Assembly (NCBI RefSeq): GCF_027213715.1 | Contig: NZ_JAPWGM010000001.1 | Coordinates: forward strand, 558,001 to 622,000 | Reading direction: 5' to 3' | Source: Pedobacter punctiformis | GTDB taxonomy: Bacteria > Bacteroidota > Bacteroidia > Sphingobacteriales > Sphingobacteriaceae | DNA length: 64,000 bases | Shown here: piece after piece, positions 28,226 to 36,733 of the stretch | How positions within the stretch are numbered: position 1 is the stretch's first letter | Layout: each line of letters begins with the position of its first letter | Notes under the pieces: model-generated | What the model saw: the letters and a program-made list of their open reading frames with translations, nothing else | What the model was told of the DNA's origin: nothing | Databases searched by the model: none | Program-made: the position numbers and the translations under genes

Positions 28226-29191
28226 TTATCTTAATGTTTCAGGATTAGCAAGATTAGTGGGATTTCCGGTGGCGTAATTTATAATATTTTCAAATGCTTT
28301 ACCAAAATACAATTCGTAACTGTTTTGCTCTACATAACCCAAATGCGGGGTACAAATTACATTTGGCATTTTTAAAAGTTCAAAATCTGTATTATAAATG
28401 GGTTCTGTTTCATAAACATCTAATCCCGCAAAACCAGGCCGACCGGCTTTTAAACATTGTAATAATGCACCATCCTCTATTAATTCAGCTCTTGAAGTAT
28501 TAACTAATAAAGCCGAAGTTTTCATTTGGCTTAAATCCGTTTCCTTTACGATTCCAAAAGTTGCTTCGTTTAAACGCAAGTGCAGAGAAATAACATCGGC
28601 AGTTTTAAAAAAAGCAGTTTTGCTTTCTGCAGCTTCAAGTCCATCTTCAATTGCATTTGCTCTTGATTTTTCACTCCCCCAGATTAAAACTTTTGCGCCA
28701 AAAGCTTTGGCATAACCAGCAATCATTTTCCCTATTTTACCATAACCCCAAATACCAATGGTTTTACCATAAACCGTTGTACCGATATTGGTTTGCCAAT
28801 GACCATTTTTCATGCCCTCTATAGCATTTGGAATCTGCCGGAGCCCATTCATAATCAATATCCAGGTTAATTCTGCGGGGGCAATAGGCGAGCCAACGCC
28901 TTCTGCAACAACAACCTTATATTTTGAACAGGCTTCCAAATCCAAGTGGTTGGATATTTTACCCGTTTGGCTAATCATCTTTAAATTTGGTAATCGCGAA
29001 AGTAAGGATTCAGTAATGGCTGTTCTTTCTCTAATTAACACCAAAACTTCTGCATTTTTAATTTTTTCTGCTAAAACATCAGGATCCTTTTCTGTTTCAT
29101 TTAGTATTAAAACATCGTGATCTTTTAGTAAACCGTAGCAGTTCAGTGTTTTTACTGCTTCCTGATAATCATCTAATATGGCTATTTGCAT
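28226..29191 (-). CDS. D-2-hydroxyacid dehydrogenase family NAD-dependent oxidoreductase
   Basis: The 321-residue protein has a Rossmann domain with GYGKIG (about residue 150) and the substrate/catalytic Arg-Glu-His positions: the Arg in NTSRAELI, the Glu in DVYETEP and the His in TPHLGY. These are the hallmarks of the D-isomer-specific 2-hydroxyacid dehydrogenases, which interconvert 2-hydroxy and 2-oxo acids. The exact substrate is not evident. It is packed between the amidohydrolase gene (4 bp) and the nitronate monooxygenase-like gene (2 bp). Confidence 0.88.
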   Translation of the reverse strand: MQIAILDDYQEAVKTLNCYGLLKDHDVLILNETEKDPDVLAEKIKNAEVLVLIRERTAITESLLSRLPNLKMISQTGKISNHLDLEACSKYKVVVAEGVGSPIAPAELTWILIMNGLRQIPNAIEGMKNGHWQTNIGTTVYGKTIGIWGYGKIGKMIAGYAKAFGAKVLIWGSEKSRANAIEDGLEAAESKTAFFKTADVISLHLRLNEATFGIVKETDLSQMKTSALLVNTSRAELIEDGALLQCLKAGRPGFAGLDVYETEPIYNTDFELLKMPNVICTPHLGYVEQNSYELYFGKAFENIINYATGNPTNLANPETLR

Positions 29192-29195
29192 GGCT

Positions 29196-30362
29196 TTAAA
29201 TTATCTTTTGAACCTCATCATTTTCTATTACGAAATCGTTGGAGAGATTAATCAAGTTTAAACCGGGTATTTTACCAGGCTCTAAAGTTCCCAGTTGTTT
29301 TTGCATACCCAAAAATTCTGCACCATTTATAGTGGCCCATTGCAAAAGATCTTCAAAACCAATATGTTTTTGAGTTTGCAGGGTTTTCATTTCAGACAGA
29401 ATATTGAGTTGGTGATTGCTCGCTAAACTATCTGTACCTAATGTTATTTTAACTTCCTCATCCATTAATAAATCCACATCAGGGAGTTTATTTTCGATGT
29501 AAAGATTAGCCTCAGGGCAAAGACACCAGTACAAGTCAGCATGAGTTTTTTTTGCAAACTCTACATCAGCCTTATTGGTTACCGTGTTATGAACCAGCAA
29601 TGTTTTTTGATTAATGCAAGGCAACCACGTTTGTAAAGATGTTTTTCCTGAGGGTTGAAAGAAATCGATATTAAGGTTCAAAAAGTCGTATAATTTTAAG
29701 AAACCTCCAGATTTTGTTTCAAAAAAGGAGTTTTCGTCGGTTGTTTCCTGATTATGTACACTTAAAAAAGAATTTTCGGCTTTTGCATATTCATTAATCA
29801 GCTGAAATAATTTTTCGGATACCGTATAAGGGGCATGTGGAACAATGGAAGATGGTAATGGATCAAATTGTAATTTTATTCCTCTGGCATGCTCCATAAC
29901 GGCATCAGCCCTTTCAGGATTAAAACCTATCGCTTCGATAAAAGTATGGTAATAGATTTTGCTTACTTCTTTGATCTCTTTTGAAGCCGTTTGGTTAGAA
30001 ATATCGCCCACAGCAACAATACCGTTTTTAAACATTTGTTCGTCTGCACTTTTCATGGCTGCAGTTATTTGTTCTGCATCGTTCTGCCTGCTTTTAATAA
30101 CAGATTGCACAAACTCCACTAATCCGGTCTGTATTTGAATTGCCCCAAGCATGTGCGATAATTCCAAATGGCAATGTGTATTAATAAAGCCAGGCACTAT
30201 AGCACCTTTATATTTATTGATATTTTGCAAATCCAGATTAACCGCCTCTTCTTCGGAAAGCACCTCTTTAATTTCACCTTTTCCGGTTACCACTACCACT
30301 CCATTTTTAATAGGTGACTGATTTACGGGGAAAACCCAATCGGCAGAAAAGTATTTTAGCAT
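29196..30362 (-). CDS. Amidohydrolase superfamily metal-dependent deaminase/hydrolase
   Basis: The 388-residue protein has the subtype-I metal motif HCHLELS, the HAPYTVS block, a later HNQET histidine, and the metal-binding Asp in LGTDSLASN. The layout matches cytosine/adenosine-type deaminases such as MtaD, SsnA and aminodeoxyfutalosine deaminase. A role in futalosine-type menaquinone synthesis is possible but not shown by any neighbour. I chose the ATG at 30362 over the GTG two codons upstream. It is the first gene of a three-gene minus-strand unit. Confidence 0.82.
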   Translation of the reverse strand: MLKYFSADWVFPVNQSPIKNGVVVVTGKGEIKEVLSEEEAVNLDLQNINKYKGAIVPGFINTHCHLELSHMLGAIQIQTGLVEFVQSVIKSRQNDAEQITAAMKSADEQMFKNGIVAVGDISNQTASKEIKEVSKIYYHTFIEAIGFNPERADAVMEHARGIKLQFDPLPSSIVPHAPYTVSEKLFQLINEYAKAENSFLSVHNQETTDENSFFETKSGGFLKLYDFLNLNIDFFQPSGKTSLQTWLPCINQKTLLVHNTVTNKADVEFAKKTHADLYWCLCPEANLYIENKLPDVDLLMDEEVKITLGTDSLASNHQLNILSEMKTLQTQKHIGFEDLLQWATINGAEFLGMQKQLGTLEPGKIPGLNLINLSNDFVIENDEVQKII

Positions 30363-30497
30363 AATCACAAATTAAAGGGAATAACGGGAAGCAAAAAAAT
30401 TTATTTTTTGATCAGAATATTTTGTCTGTAATATTGATTTTTTGAAATCTCTGCTAAATTACTAAGAAGAATAAGAGATTATATGAAAGAAAAAAAA

Positions 30498-30570
<73 letters not shown>

Positions 30571-30854
30571 CTTTAATTTTCTGCAATTATAGAAAAAAAA
30601 CTTCTTTTTTAAAACGCGATTTAAAATTTTCAGTCCATTATTCTTTCCGCTATACTATTGCTTTATTTAATCCGGAACATAAATAATTGAATATCAAATT
30701 TATTCAACAATAATATAGCAGTACAAATTGTACAGAAAATTTTAGTGCTTAATTATAAGACAACATTAATCCTGCTTTTTGGCACACCTACTTAAACCGA
30801 TTTTAAATTTAACAGAGGTAAAAGCAGTTCTTTCTGTTGCGCTTACCCCCATTA

Positions 30855-30871
30855 TGTGGAGTTTCTCCACA
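30855..30871 (+). promoter_or_regulatory. Short perfect hairpin, TGTGGAG-TTT-CTCCACA
   Basis: A 7-bp perfect stem with a 3-nt loop is followed on the plus strand by a T-rich stretch (CTTTTATTT). It could end a short upstream transcript or be a protein-binding dyad. It lies about 125 bp before the first tandem gene. No function is assigned. Confidence 0.35.
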
Positions 30872-30935
30872 CTTTTATTTCCGTTCGAGAAGTCATAAAA
30901 CACTCATAACAAGCTGTTTAAAAAAATAATTCTCC

Positions 30936-30955
30936 TTTGGCACCATTATGTAACC
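30936..30955 (+). promoter_or_regulatory. Weak candidate promoter with sigma-54-like -24 box
   Basis: TTTGGCAC at 30936-30943 matches the -24 element of sigma-54 promoters, and a poor -12 candidate (ATGTAA) follows. The GG-to-GC spacing is one base short and the GC is GT. The position, about 45 bp before the ATG at 30998, is suitable. The adjacent gene encodes a sigma-54-type activator. This is a hypothesis only; a vegetative promoter is equally possible. Confidence 0.22.
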
Positions 30956-30997
30956 TTAGCCAGTATTGTTACACATATAAATTTTAAAATCATAACT

Positions 30998-31309
30998 ATG
31001 AAAAAGTTCATTTTATCAGCAGCATTAGCTGTAGCGGGATTTACAGCAGTACAGGCAAGTGAAGTAAAAGATTTAAAAACTACTGCAATCGTTGCAGTTC
31101 AAGATAGCGTTACTAAAACTCCTGTTAAGTTAGAAGAACTTCCTGAGCCGGTTACTACAGCTTTAAAATCTGACACTTATAAAGGATGGGCAGCTACTGA
31201 AGCCTGGTTAGTAAAAGATGGAACTAAGGAATACTATTTAATTAATGTTAAAAAAGAAGCTGAAACTGGTTCAGTTAAAATTGACAAAGACGGTAAACCA
31301 GTTCAATAA
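30998..31309 (+). CDS. Small secreted protein, tandem copy 1 (PepSY-like candidate)
   Basis: The 103-residue protein has a clear signal peptide (MKKFILSAALAVAGF..., cleavage likely after AVQA at residue 20). The mature part (about 83 residues) has LPEPVTTALK, then KEYYLINVKKEAETGSVKIDKDGKPVQ. This pattern, an amphipathic helix followed by strands ending in a DxDGKPV turn, resembles one half of the PepSY-like (formerly DUF2874) periplasmic proteins. The function is unknown. It is 94 percent identical to the next gene, differing at six positions (29, 65, 72, 74, 81, 93). Confidence 0.8.
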   Translation: MKKFILSAALAVAGFTAVQASEVKDLKTTAIVAVQDSVTKTPVKLEELPEPVTTALKSDTYKGWAATEAWLVKDGTKEYYLINVKKEAETGSVKIDKDGKPVQ

Positions 31310-31331
31310 ACTAAATATCATCTATCTATAG

Positions 31332-31357
31332 GTAAAGTCGGGTAAAACTGACTTTAC
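31332..31357 (+). terminator. Hairpin between the tandem genes, possible weak terminator or processing site
   Basis: An 8-bp perfect stem (GTAAAGTC/GACTTTAC) with a 10-nt loop lies 22 bp past the first tandem gene, followed by CTTTAAAAAAG rather than a clean T-run. Partial termination or 3'-end stabilisation are both plausible. Confidence 0.45.
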
Positions 31358-31416
31358 TTTAAAAAAGTATATTACTTAACAGTCCTTCAACAGGGCATCA
31401 TTTAAAAAATACAACT

Positions 31417-31728
31417 ATGAAAAAGTTCATTTTATCTGCAGCATTAGCTGTAGCAGGATTTACAGCAGTACAAGCAAGTGAAGTAAAAGATTTAAAAACG
31501 AATGCAATTGTTGCAGTTCAGGATAGCGTTACTAAAACTCCGGTTAAGTTAGAAGAATTACCTGAACCAGTAACTACTGCCTTAAAATCGGATACTTACA
31601 AAGGTTGGACAGCTACTGAAGCCTGGTTAGCAAAAGAAGGAACTAAGGAATATTACATTATCAACGTTAAAAAAGAAGCAGAAACTGGTTCTATTAAAAT
31701 TGATAAAGACGGTAAGCCAGTACAATAA
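31417..31728 (+). CDS. Small secreted protein, tandem copy 2 (PepSY-like candidate)
   Basis: This is the second copy of the 103-residue exported protein, with the same signal peptide and the same mature layout. Comparing the two genes codon by codon I count 34 nucleotide differences in 312, of which only 7 change amino acids. The pair is therefore an established duplication held by purifying selection, not a recent or assembly-level copy. It is followed after 24 bp by a strong terminator and then by the response-regulator gene. Confidence 0.8.
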   Translation: MKKFILSAALAVAGFTAVQASEVKDLKTNAIVAVQDSVTKTPVKLEELPEPVTTALKSDTYKGWTATEAWLAKEGTKEYYIINVKKEAETGSIKIDKDGKPVQ

Positions 31729-31752
31729 CCCGAAATATTACATCTACCTAAT

Positions 31753-31789
31753 AACAAAAGCCGGATTTTCTCTGGCTTTTGTTATTTTT
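31753..31789 (+). terminator. Strong intrinsic terminator after the tandem secreted-protein genes
   Basis: A perfect 10-bp stem (31753-31762 AACAAAAGCC with 31774-31783 GGCTTTTGTT), an 11-nt loop and a trailing ATTTTT. It ends only 6 bp before the response-regulator ATG, so that gene depends on read-through or on a promoter embedded in this segment. Confidence 0.8.
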
Positions 31790-31794
31790 GCTAT

Positions 31795-33126
31795 ATGGCG
31801 AGAATCCTGATTTTAGAAGACGATACAACTTTTGCTCAATTATTAGAAGGCTTTTTAATTAAAAATAAGCACGAGGTTACGCTTGTAACCCATATTCGCC
31901 AATCATTTAAATTAATTGAACATCAGGAATTCGATTTACTCTTAATTGATTACCGATTGCCTGACGGGACGGGATTTGAAGTTTTAACGCACATCCGTGA
32001 TCTTGGCCTTTCCATTCCAATTATCATCATGACCAGTTTTAACGATGTTAGAACTGCTGTAAAATCAATTCAGCTTGGTGCTTTTGATTACATCACTAAA
32101 CCAGTAAACCCCGATGAACTTTTAATGGTGATTAAAAATTCCTTATTAAAAAAGGAAGGCAAAATCAAAGAACAAAAGGATACCGGAACCGATTTTATAA
32201 AAGGTAAAAGTGCCATTGCCGATAAATTATATGAACACATTAACCTGGTGGCGCCAACGGATATGTCGGTCATTATACAGGGTGAAAGTGGAACAGGTAA
32301 AGAATATGCCGCCAGAACTTTACATAAACAGAGTAAACGGGCCAATAAACCTTTTATAGCGATAGATTGTGGTGCTTTATCAAAAGATTTGGCTGCAAGC
32401 GAACTTTTTGGTCACATTAAAGGTGCCTTTACCGGTGCTTTAAATGATAAGAAAGGACAATTTGAGGCTGCAGATGGTGGAACTTTATTTTTAGATGAAG
32501 TGGGTAATCTGAGTTACGAAGTTCAGATTAAATTATTACGTGCTTTGCAGGAGCGGGTTATTCAGCCTTTGGGCAGTACAAAACAAATTCCGGTTAATGT
32601 GCGGATTATTACCGCAACAAACGACGATTTGGCAAACAGTATGCAGCAGGGCGAATTTCGGGAAGATTTATATCACCGTTTAAACGAGTTTAAAATACAA
32701 TTGCCTGCTTTAAGGGATCGTGGTAGCGATTTAGAATTATTTATCAATCACTTTATCCAGTTATCCAACCGGGCTTTAGATAGAAATGTAGAGCGTATTT
32801 CTAGTGATGCTAAAGCTTTATTATTGCAGTACGATTGGCCTGGAAATTTGCGTGAATTAAGTAATGTAATTAAAAGAATGGTGTTATTAAGCACTGGAGA
32901 GGTTGCACAAGTTGAGGCCTTACCAGATGAAATGATGATTTCTATTAATCAACAGCTTCCTAAAAACAGCTCTTCTGATTTAAAGGCGGTTAATGAATCC
33001 AATGAAAAAGCTTTGATTACCGAAACTTTAATTAAGGTAAAACACAATAAATCTAAAGCGGCTAAACTTTTAAATATCGACAGGAAAACTTTGTATAGCA
33101 AAATGGAACGCTACGGAATTGAATAG
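31795..33126 (+). CDS. Sigma-54-type response regulator (receiver, AAA+, Fis HTH)
   Basis: The 443-residue NtrC-family regulator has a receiver domain (about 1-115) with phospho-acceptor Asp52 in LIDYRLPD. The AAA+ domain follows, with Walker A GESGTGKE (163-170), the sigma-54-contacting loop GAFTGA (210-215) and Walker B GGTLFLDEVG (229-237). A C-terminal Fis-type helix-turn-helix ends the protein (KAAKLLNIDRKTLYSKMERYG). Phosphorylation should trigger ATP-driven opening of sigma-54 promoters. It is tail-to-tail with a hybrid histidine kinase, 11 bp apart, which is the likely partner. The tandem secreted proteins upstream are candidate targets. Confidence 0.93.
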   Translation: MARILILEDDTTFAQLLEGFLIKNKHEVTLVTHIRQSFKLIEHQEFDLLLIDYRLPDGTGFEVLTHIRDLGLSIPIIIMTSFNDVRTAVKSIQLGAFDYITKPVNPDELLMVIKNSLLKKEGKIKEQKDTGTDFIKGKSAIADKLYEHINLVAPTDMSVIIQGESGTGKEYAARTLHKQSKRANKPFIAIDCGALSKDLAASELFGHIKGAFTGALNDKKGQFEAADGGTLFLDEVGNLSYEVQIKLLRALQERVIQPLGSTKQIPVNVRIITATNDDLANSMQQGEFREDLYHRLNEFKIQLPALRDRGSDLELFINHFIQLSNRALDRNVERISSDAKALLLQYDWPGNLRELSNVIKRMVLLSTGEVAQVEALPDEMMISINQQLPKNSSSDLKAVNESNEKALITETLIKVKHNKSKAAKLLNIDRKTLYSKMERYGIE

Positions 33127-33137
33127 ATCAATTTCTA

Positions 33138-35615
33138 TTAAACCGACATCGAATGATCCATCTCTTCCATAAAATCAATCAGACTGTCCAACTTTTTAAG
33201 TTCCAATAAAATACCCTTCCTGTTTTTTTCGGTTAGTCCATTGCCGTCAATTTCTATTTCGAGTACCCTAAAAGCAGAAGCTAATGTTTTGGCGCCCATT
33301 TGTGCGGTTCGGCCTGCAAGACGGTGAACCAATAACCTGCTTTTATCCTGATCGTTTTGAATTAAACAATCTTTTAATTCCGCAGCATCCTCTTTACAAT
33401 CTTGTTTAAATCTGGTTAATATCTTATCCAGTAATTGCTGATCGCCGAAGGTCATCTTTTCAATAGAAGAAAAGTCAAACTCCGGTTGTTCAGCCGGAAT
33501 TTCTGTTCTTTCAAAAATGGACAATAAATCTACCGCACGGAATGGTTTCATAATCAGCCCATCAAAGCCTTCGCTGAGTACAATTTTCCTTTCTTCGGGT
33601 AAAACCTGAGCCGTAATGGCGAAAAACTTGACATGAGCAGGCAATTTCTTCCTTAAAATATGGCAAAGTTCAATACCTGACATTTCAGGCATACGCATAT
33701 CGATTAAAACATATTTAAGATTTTCATCCGGCTCTTCCTGCAAAATATTGGCCACCTGATTAAAGCCTTTGAAAGGAATCTTGTTTTTTTCAAAAATCAA
33801 TCCGCACAAATCAAGGATTAATCTATCATCATCAATCACCCAAACTTTTCCAGGTGTAACGATGGCAAAATGTTCCAAATCCAAAGCATCGTTTACCCGT
33901 TCATTGGTATACTCGTATTTCAGGTAAATATTAAATGTGGTGCCTGTGCCGGGTTTACTTTTAACATAAATTCTTCCACCCTGATTTTCTATCAGCGACT
34001 TCACAATTGTTAAACCTAAACCCGTTCCGGCTTGGTTAATTAAGTGTTTTTCGGGCGTTTCTATCTGTTCAAATTCTCTGAATATTTTATTAATATCCGT
34101 TTCTACAAAACCAATTCCCGTATCTTTTATGGTAAAGTTAAAGTGCAAATCATCTTCCTGTCGCTTGCAGGATACAGTTAGCGTAATTTCACCTTTTAGA
34201 GTAAACTTAACCGCATTGCCCAATAAATTAAACAGGATTTGCTTTAAGCGAAAGGCATCTCCTTTAACGAATTCAATCCCTGATAAATCTAAATCTACTA
34301 TTAAATTAAGAGATTTTTGCTCAGCCAGTGGACGCATAACTGAAATCACTTCATCCAAAACTTTCTTGAGATCAAAAACCTGATTGTTAAAGCTAAATTC
34401 GCCGGAGATAATCCGGTTGTAATCTAAAACCTCATTTACAATCTGCAATAAATGAATGGATGACTGATAAATGGCATTTACATCTTTTTTGCTGGGCGAA
34501 TCCTGTTGGGTAATTAACTCTGCATAACCTAAAATAGATTGTAAAGGGGTTCTTATTTCGTGACTCATATTAGAAAGGAACCTTTGTTTTGCCTTTCCAT
34601 GATATTCTGCTTCATCTTTTGCAGCTTCGAGTTCTTTCCTGTATTTGTTGCTTTTTGTAATATCTGATAAAATAAGGTACAGCAGAATTACCGTAAGCAA
34701 AAAGAAAGCAATTAAAATGGCGGTAATTTGGGTAATGCCATCATTTACCACTTCTTTTGCCTGAATGCCGTTTAAATCTACCTGGGCAACGGCCTCGCCC
34801 TCTACCTCACGCAAAATTTGCAGCATTTGTGCGGTTAAGGCATTACTGGCATTAGATAAGTCGGCTTCTTTCTTTAAAAATTTCTGGCTCTTCAGGCGTT
34901 GTTCAAGTTCAATGTTTTTCAAAGAACCTGTCATGCTTTTCATAATGCTGTCTTCAGCCTTTGCATTTAACGTATCCCGTTTTACCTTAAACTCCTCGTT
35001 AATAATTTTATATACATCAGACTTCTTTTTGCCAAAAAGTTTACTTAAAAACCCTCTTGATTTAGCTTCTTCATCCGGTGCAACAGTTGTGGTTGAAGTT
35101 GTTGTTTCTGTAGTAAGTACGGCACTATCCGTTTGTATTGACCTTTTGGCAACAAGCTCATTCAATTTCTGAACTTCTTCAGAAAAAGATTTGGTGTTAA
35201 CCAGCGTTTCTCTAACTTTTAAATAATTTACAAACTGTTTATCCCGGTCGGTTAGCAGGTTTTTAATCGATTTAATCCTGGCCAGCTGGGCAGAGTCGCC
35301 AACATACAGTTTTCGAAGCGTATCCAAACTGGATCTTAATTTTCTGGATTCTCTTAAAAAACTATAATCCCCCTGTTTATTAAAGGCCTCATCACGTTGA
35401 AGTTGATCCAAACGGGCTATTTTATGCGATAAATCGTTAACAATTCTTAACCTGTCATTCGGCGCCGAAATTTCTTCAACTGTACTCAGCATACGGGTAA
35501 ATGCAAATTTACTGATCCCCCAGGCCAGCAACAGCGCTAAACAGGCAAATAAAAACCCGAAAATTACTTTACTTTTTACTGCCCTGAAAAAACGTTTTTG
35601 AATTACAGCCGCCAT
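33138..35615 (-). CDS. Hybrid histidine kinase with receiver and HPt domains (BarA-like layout)
   Basis: The 825-residue membrane kinase has transmembrane helices at about 17-36 and 298-316, bracketing a roughly 260-residue extracytoplasmic sensor region that is helical/coiled-coil in character. That region has a threonine run (168-177) and a basic patch LFGKKKS. The HisKA box has His352 in SNMSHEIRTP. The ATPase shows NLLGNAVKFT, DTGIGF and GTGLGL. A receiver (about 610-725) with the Asp in LIDMRMPEMSG and a C-terminal HPt domain with LVHRLAGRTAQMGA complete a phosphorelay. The final acceptor is probably the neighbouring NtrC-type regulator. No PAS domain is evident; the signal is unknown. 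Confidence 0.92.
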   Translation of the reverse strand: MAAVIQKRFFRAVKSKVIFGFLFACLALLLAWGISKFAFTRMLSTVEEISAPNDRLRIVNDLSHKIARLDQLQRDEAFNKQGDYSFLRESRKLRSSLDTLRKLYVGDSAQLARIKSIKNLLTDRDKQFVNYLKVRETLVNTKSFSEEVQKLNELVAKRSIQTDSAVLTTETTTSTTTVAPDEEAKSRGFLSKLFGKKKSDVYKIINEEFKVKRDTLNAKAEDSIMKSMTGSLKNIELEQRLKSQKFLKKEADLSNASNALTAQMLQILREVEGEAVAQVDLNGIQAKEVVNDGITQITAILIAFFLLTVILLYLILSDITKSNKYRKELEAAKDEAEYHGKAKQRFLSNMSHEIRTPLQSILGYAELITQQDSPSKKDVNAIYQSSIHLLQIVNEVLDYNRIISGEFSFNNQVFDLKKVLDEVISVMRPLAEQKSLNLIVDLDLSGIEFVKGDAFRLKQILFNLLGNAVKFTLKGEITLTVSCKRQEDDLHFNFTIKDTGIGFVETDINKIFREFEQIETPEKHLINQAGTGLGLTIVKSLIENQGGRIYVKSKPGTGTTFNIYLKYEYTNERVNDALDLEHFAIVTPGKVWVIDDDRLILDLCGLIFEKNKIPFKGFNQVANILQEEPDENLKYVLIDMRMPEMSGIELCHILRKKLPAHVKFFAITAQVLPEERKIVLSEGFDGLIMKPFRAVDLLSIFERTEIPAEQPEFDFSSIEKMTFGDQQLLDKILTRFKQDCKEDAAELKDCLIQNDQDKSRLLVHRLAGRTAQMGAKTLASAFRVLEIEIDGNGLTEKNRKGILLELKKLDSLIDFMEEMDHSMSV

Positions 35616-35776
35616 TTAAATTCTGATTGTTTACCCTTTACAGTATTTATAACGATTTTTTTGAAGAAAAGGGATGTGCCTATAGTTCGCAAATAACGTA
35701 CCACATAACATTTATAAGTTAATAAGTACCTATAAACCTATTTTTTGTTTAAAAAATCTATTCGTGCCAGGCTCAA

Positions 35777-35795
35777 AAACATTGATTAAATGTTT
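35777..35795. promoter_or_regulatory. Inverted repeat upstream of the WYL regulator, candidate operator
   Basis: A perfect 7-bp dyad AAACATT-(5 nt)-AATGTTT lies 30 bp before the regulator ATG. It is nested inside an outer 6-bp dyad CAGGCT (35768-35773) / AGCCTG (35810-35815). The site is well placed for autoregulation but is unproven. Confidence 0.35.
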
Positions 35796-35824
35796 AATTT
35801 TATCCACCAAGCCTGACAAACATT

Positions 35825-36514
35825 ATGAATCGTATTGACCGCCTTTTTGGAATTTTAACGCTGTTGCAATCAAAGAAATACGTCACTGCGGATAAAATTT
35901 CAGAACGTTTTAATATGAGTGTTCGCACCGTTTACCGGGATATTAAAGCGTTGCAAGAGCAAGGCATTCCGGTTAGTTTTGAGCAACACAAAGGTTATTT
36001 TCTGGTTCAGGGCTATTTTTTACCCCCGGTTTCCTTTAATATGGATGAGGCTAATGCTTTGTTGCTGGTAGAAAGTTTGGTTTCGGGTTTTGCAGACCGT
36101 TCCATTATAGAACATTATGCTACTGCATTAACGAAGGTAAAAGCTGTTTTGAAATCAAGCCAGAAAGAAAAACTCGATAGCTTAAATCAGCACATTAAAC
36201 TCCAGATACCCGAACGGTTGCGTTTCAACTTTGAATATATTTCCTTAATACAGCACGCCATTTCAGAAAAAAACCTGATTGAACTGGAATATAAAAATGT
36301 AAAGGAAGAAGTAAGCAAGCGTCAGGTTGAACCGATTGGATTAGTTTTTTATGCCTTTAGCTGGCATCTCATCGCCTGGTGTCACATTCGCAATAATTAT
36401 CGTGATTTTAATCTTATTCGTATTATTGCTCTTAAAAATTTAGGCATACCTTTTAAAAAAGTTGAGCACATGCCTTTAAGTGATTACATGAGGATGCTAC
36501 CTGTTGATTATTAG
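35825..36514 (+). CDS. HTH/WYL-domain transcriptional regulator (YafY-like)
   Basis: The 229-residue protein has an N-terminal winged helix (about 1-60, with KKYVTADKISERFNMSVRTVYRDIKALQEQ-type helix-turn-helix, key part SVRTVYRDI) and a C-terminal WYL domain (about 140-225) with the FYAFSWHLIAWC core. WYL domains bind small ligands or nucleic acid and regulate diverse responses. The neighbours, DinB-like and FMN reductase genes on the same strand, are possible targets. Confidence 0.88.
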   Translation: MNRIDRLFGILTLLQSKKYVTADKISERFNMSVRTVYRDIKALQEQGIPVSFEQHKGYFLVQGYFLPPVSFNMDEANALLLVESLVSGFADRSIIEHYATALTKVKAVLKSSQKEKLDSLNQHIKLQIPERLRFNFEYISLIQHAISEKNLIELEYKNVKEEVSKRQVEPIGLVFYAFSWHLIAWCHIRNNYRDFNLIRIIALKNLGIPFKKVEHMPLSDYMRMLPVDY

Positions 36515-36591
36515 ACCCATGACAATTTTTTCGGTAAGCACAGGCAAATCCAAAATACTTACTTTAGAAAAATTTTAAGCCCGTATTTTTG

Positions 36592-36613
36592 TTTCTTTTG
36601 ATGTCAAAAGAAA
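36592..36613. repeat. Perfect palindromic element TTTCTTTTGA-TG-TCAAAAGAAA
   Basis: A 10-bp perfect inverted repeat with a 2-nt centre lies in the 219-bp gap after the WYL regulator. It resembles short intergenic palindromes I recall from Bacteroidota genomes, and it may also end transcription of the regulator gene. A purine-rich tail and a GTCCGGTCAGGAC dyad-like segment follow. Confidence 0.45.
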
Positions 36614-36733
36614 AGAACCCGTCCGGTCAGGACAAAATTTTCACATTATTTTTTTACGCTGCCATAGGGCTGTCACTCTGCACTGTTTTCTTTGTTCAAC
36701 ATTAGTTAACGAATAGAAAAACAAAACGAAAAC

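Larger units (their letters stand above)
30571..30997. other. 427-bp intergenic region between tRNA-Thr and the tandem secreted-protein genes
   Basis: No open frame of gene quality was found on either strand. The region is AT-rich and must contain the promoters of the divergent tRNA and of the first tandem gene. It holds a short perfect hairpin (855-871 of the 30-kb block, listed separately), a TACAAATTGTA dyad near 30721, and two copies of TTTGGCAC (near 30777 and 30937). Confidence 0.6.
30998..31728 (+). repeat. Tandem gene duplication, two about 312-bp units 107 bp apart
   Basis: The two open frames are equal in length and about 89 percent identical in nucleotides. Similarity extends just upstream of each ATG (an ACTATGAAAAAGTTCATT core) but is lost in the rest of the spacer. 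Confidence 0.85.

Noticed and set aside
30590..30800. A small RNA or short gene after tRNA-Thr
   Set aside because: No stable structure, open frame or clear promoter plus terminator pair could be shown.
34765..35172. 135-codon plus-strand open frame opposite the hybrid kinase
   Set aside because: It lies fully inside the kinase sensor region on the other strand and has no recognisable features.
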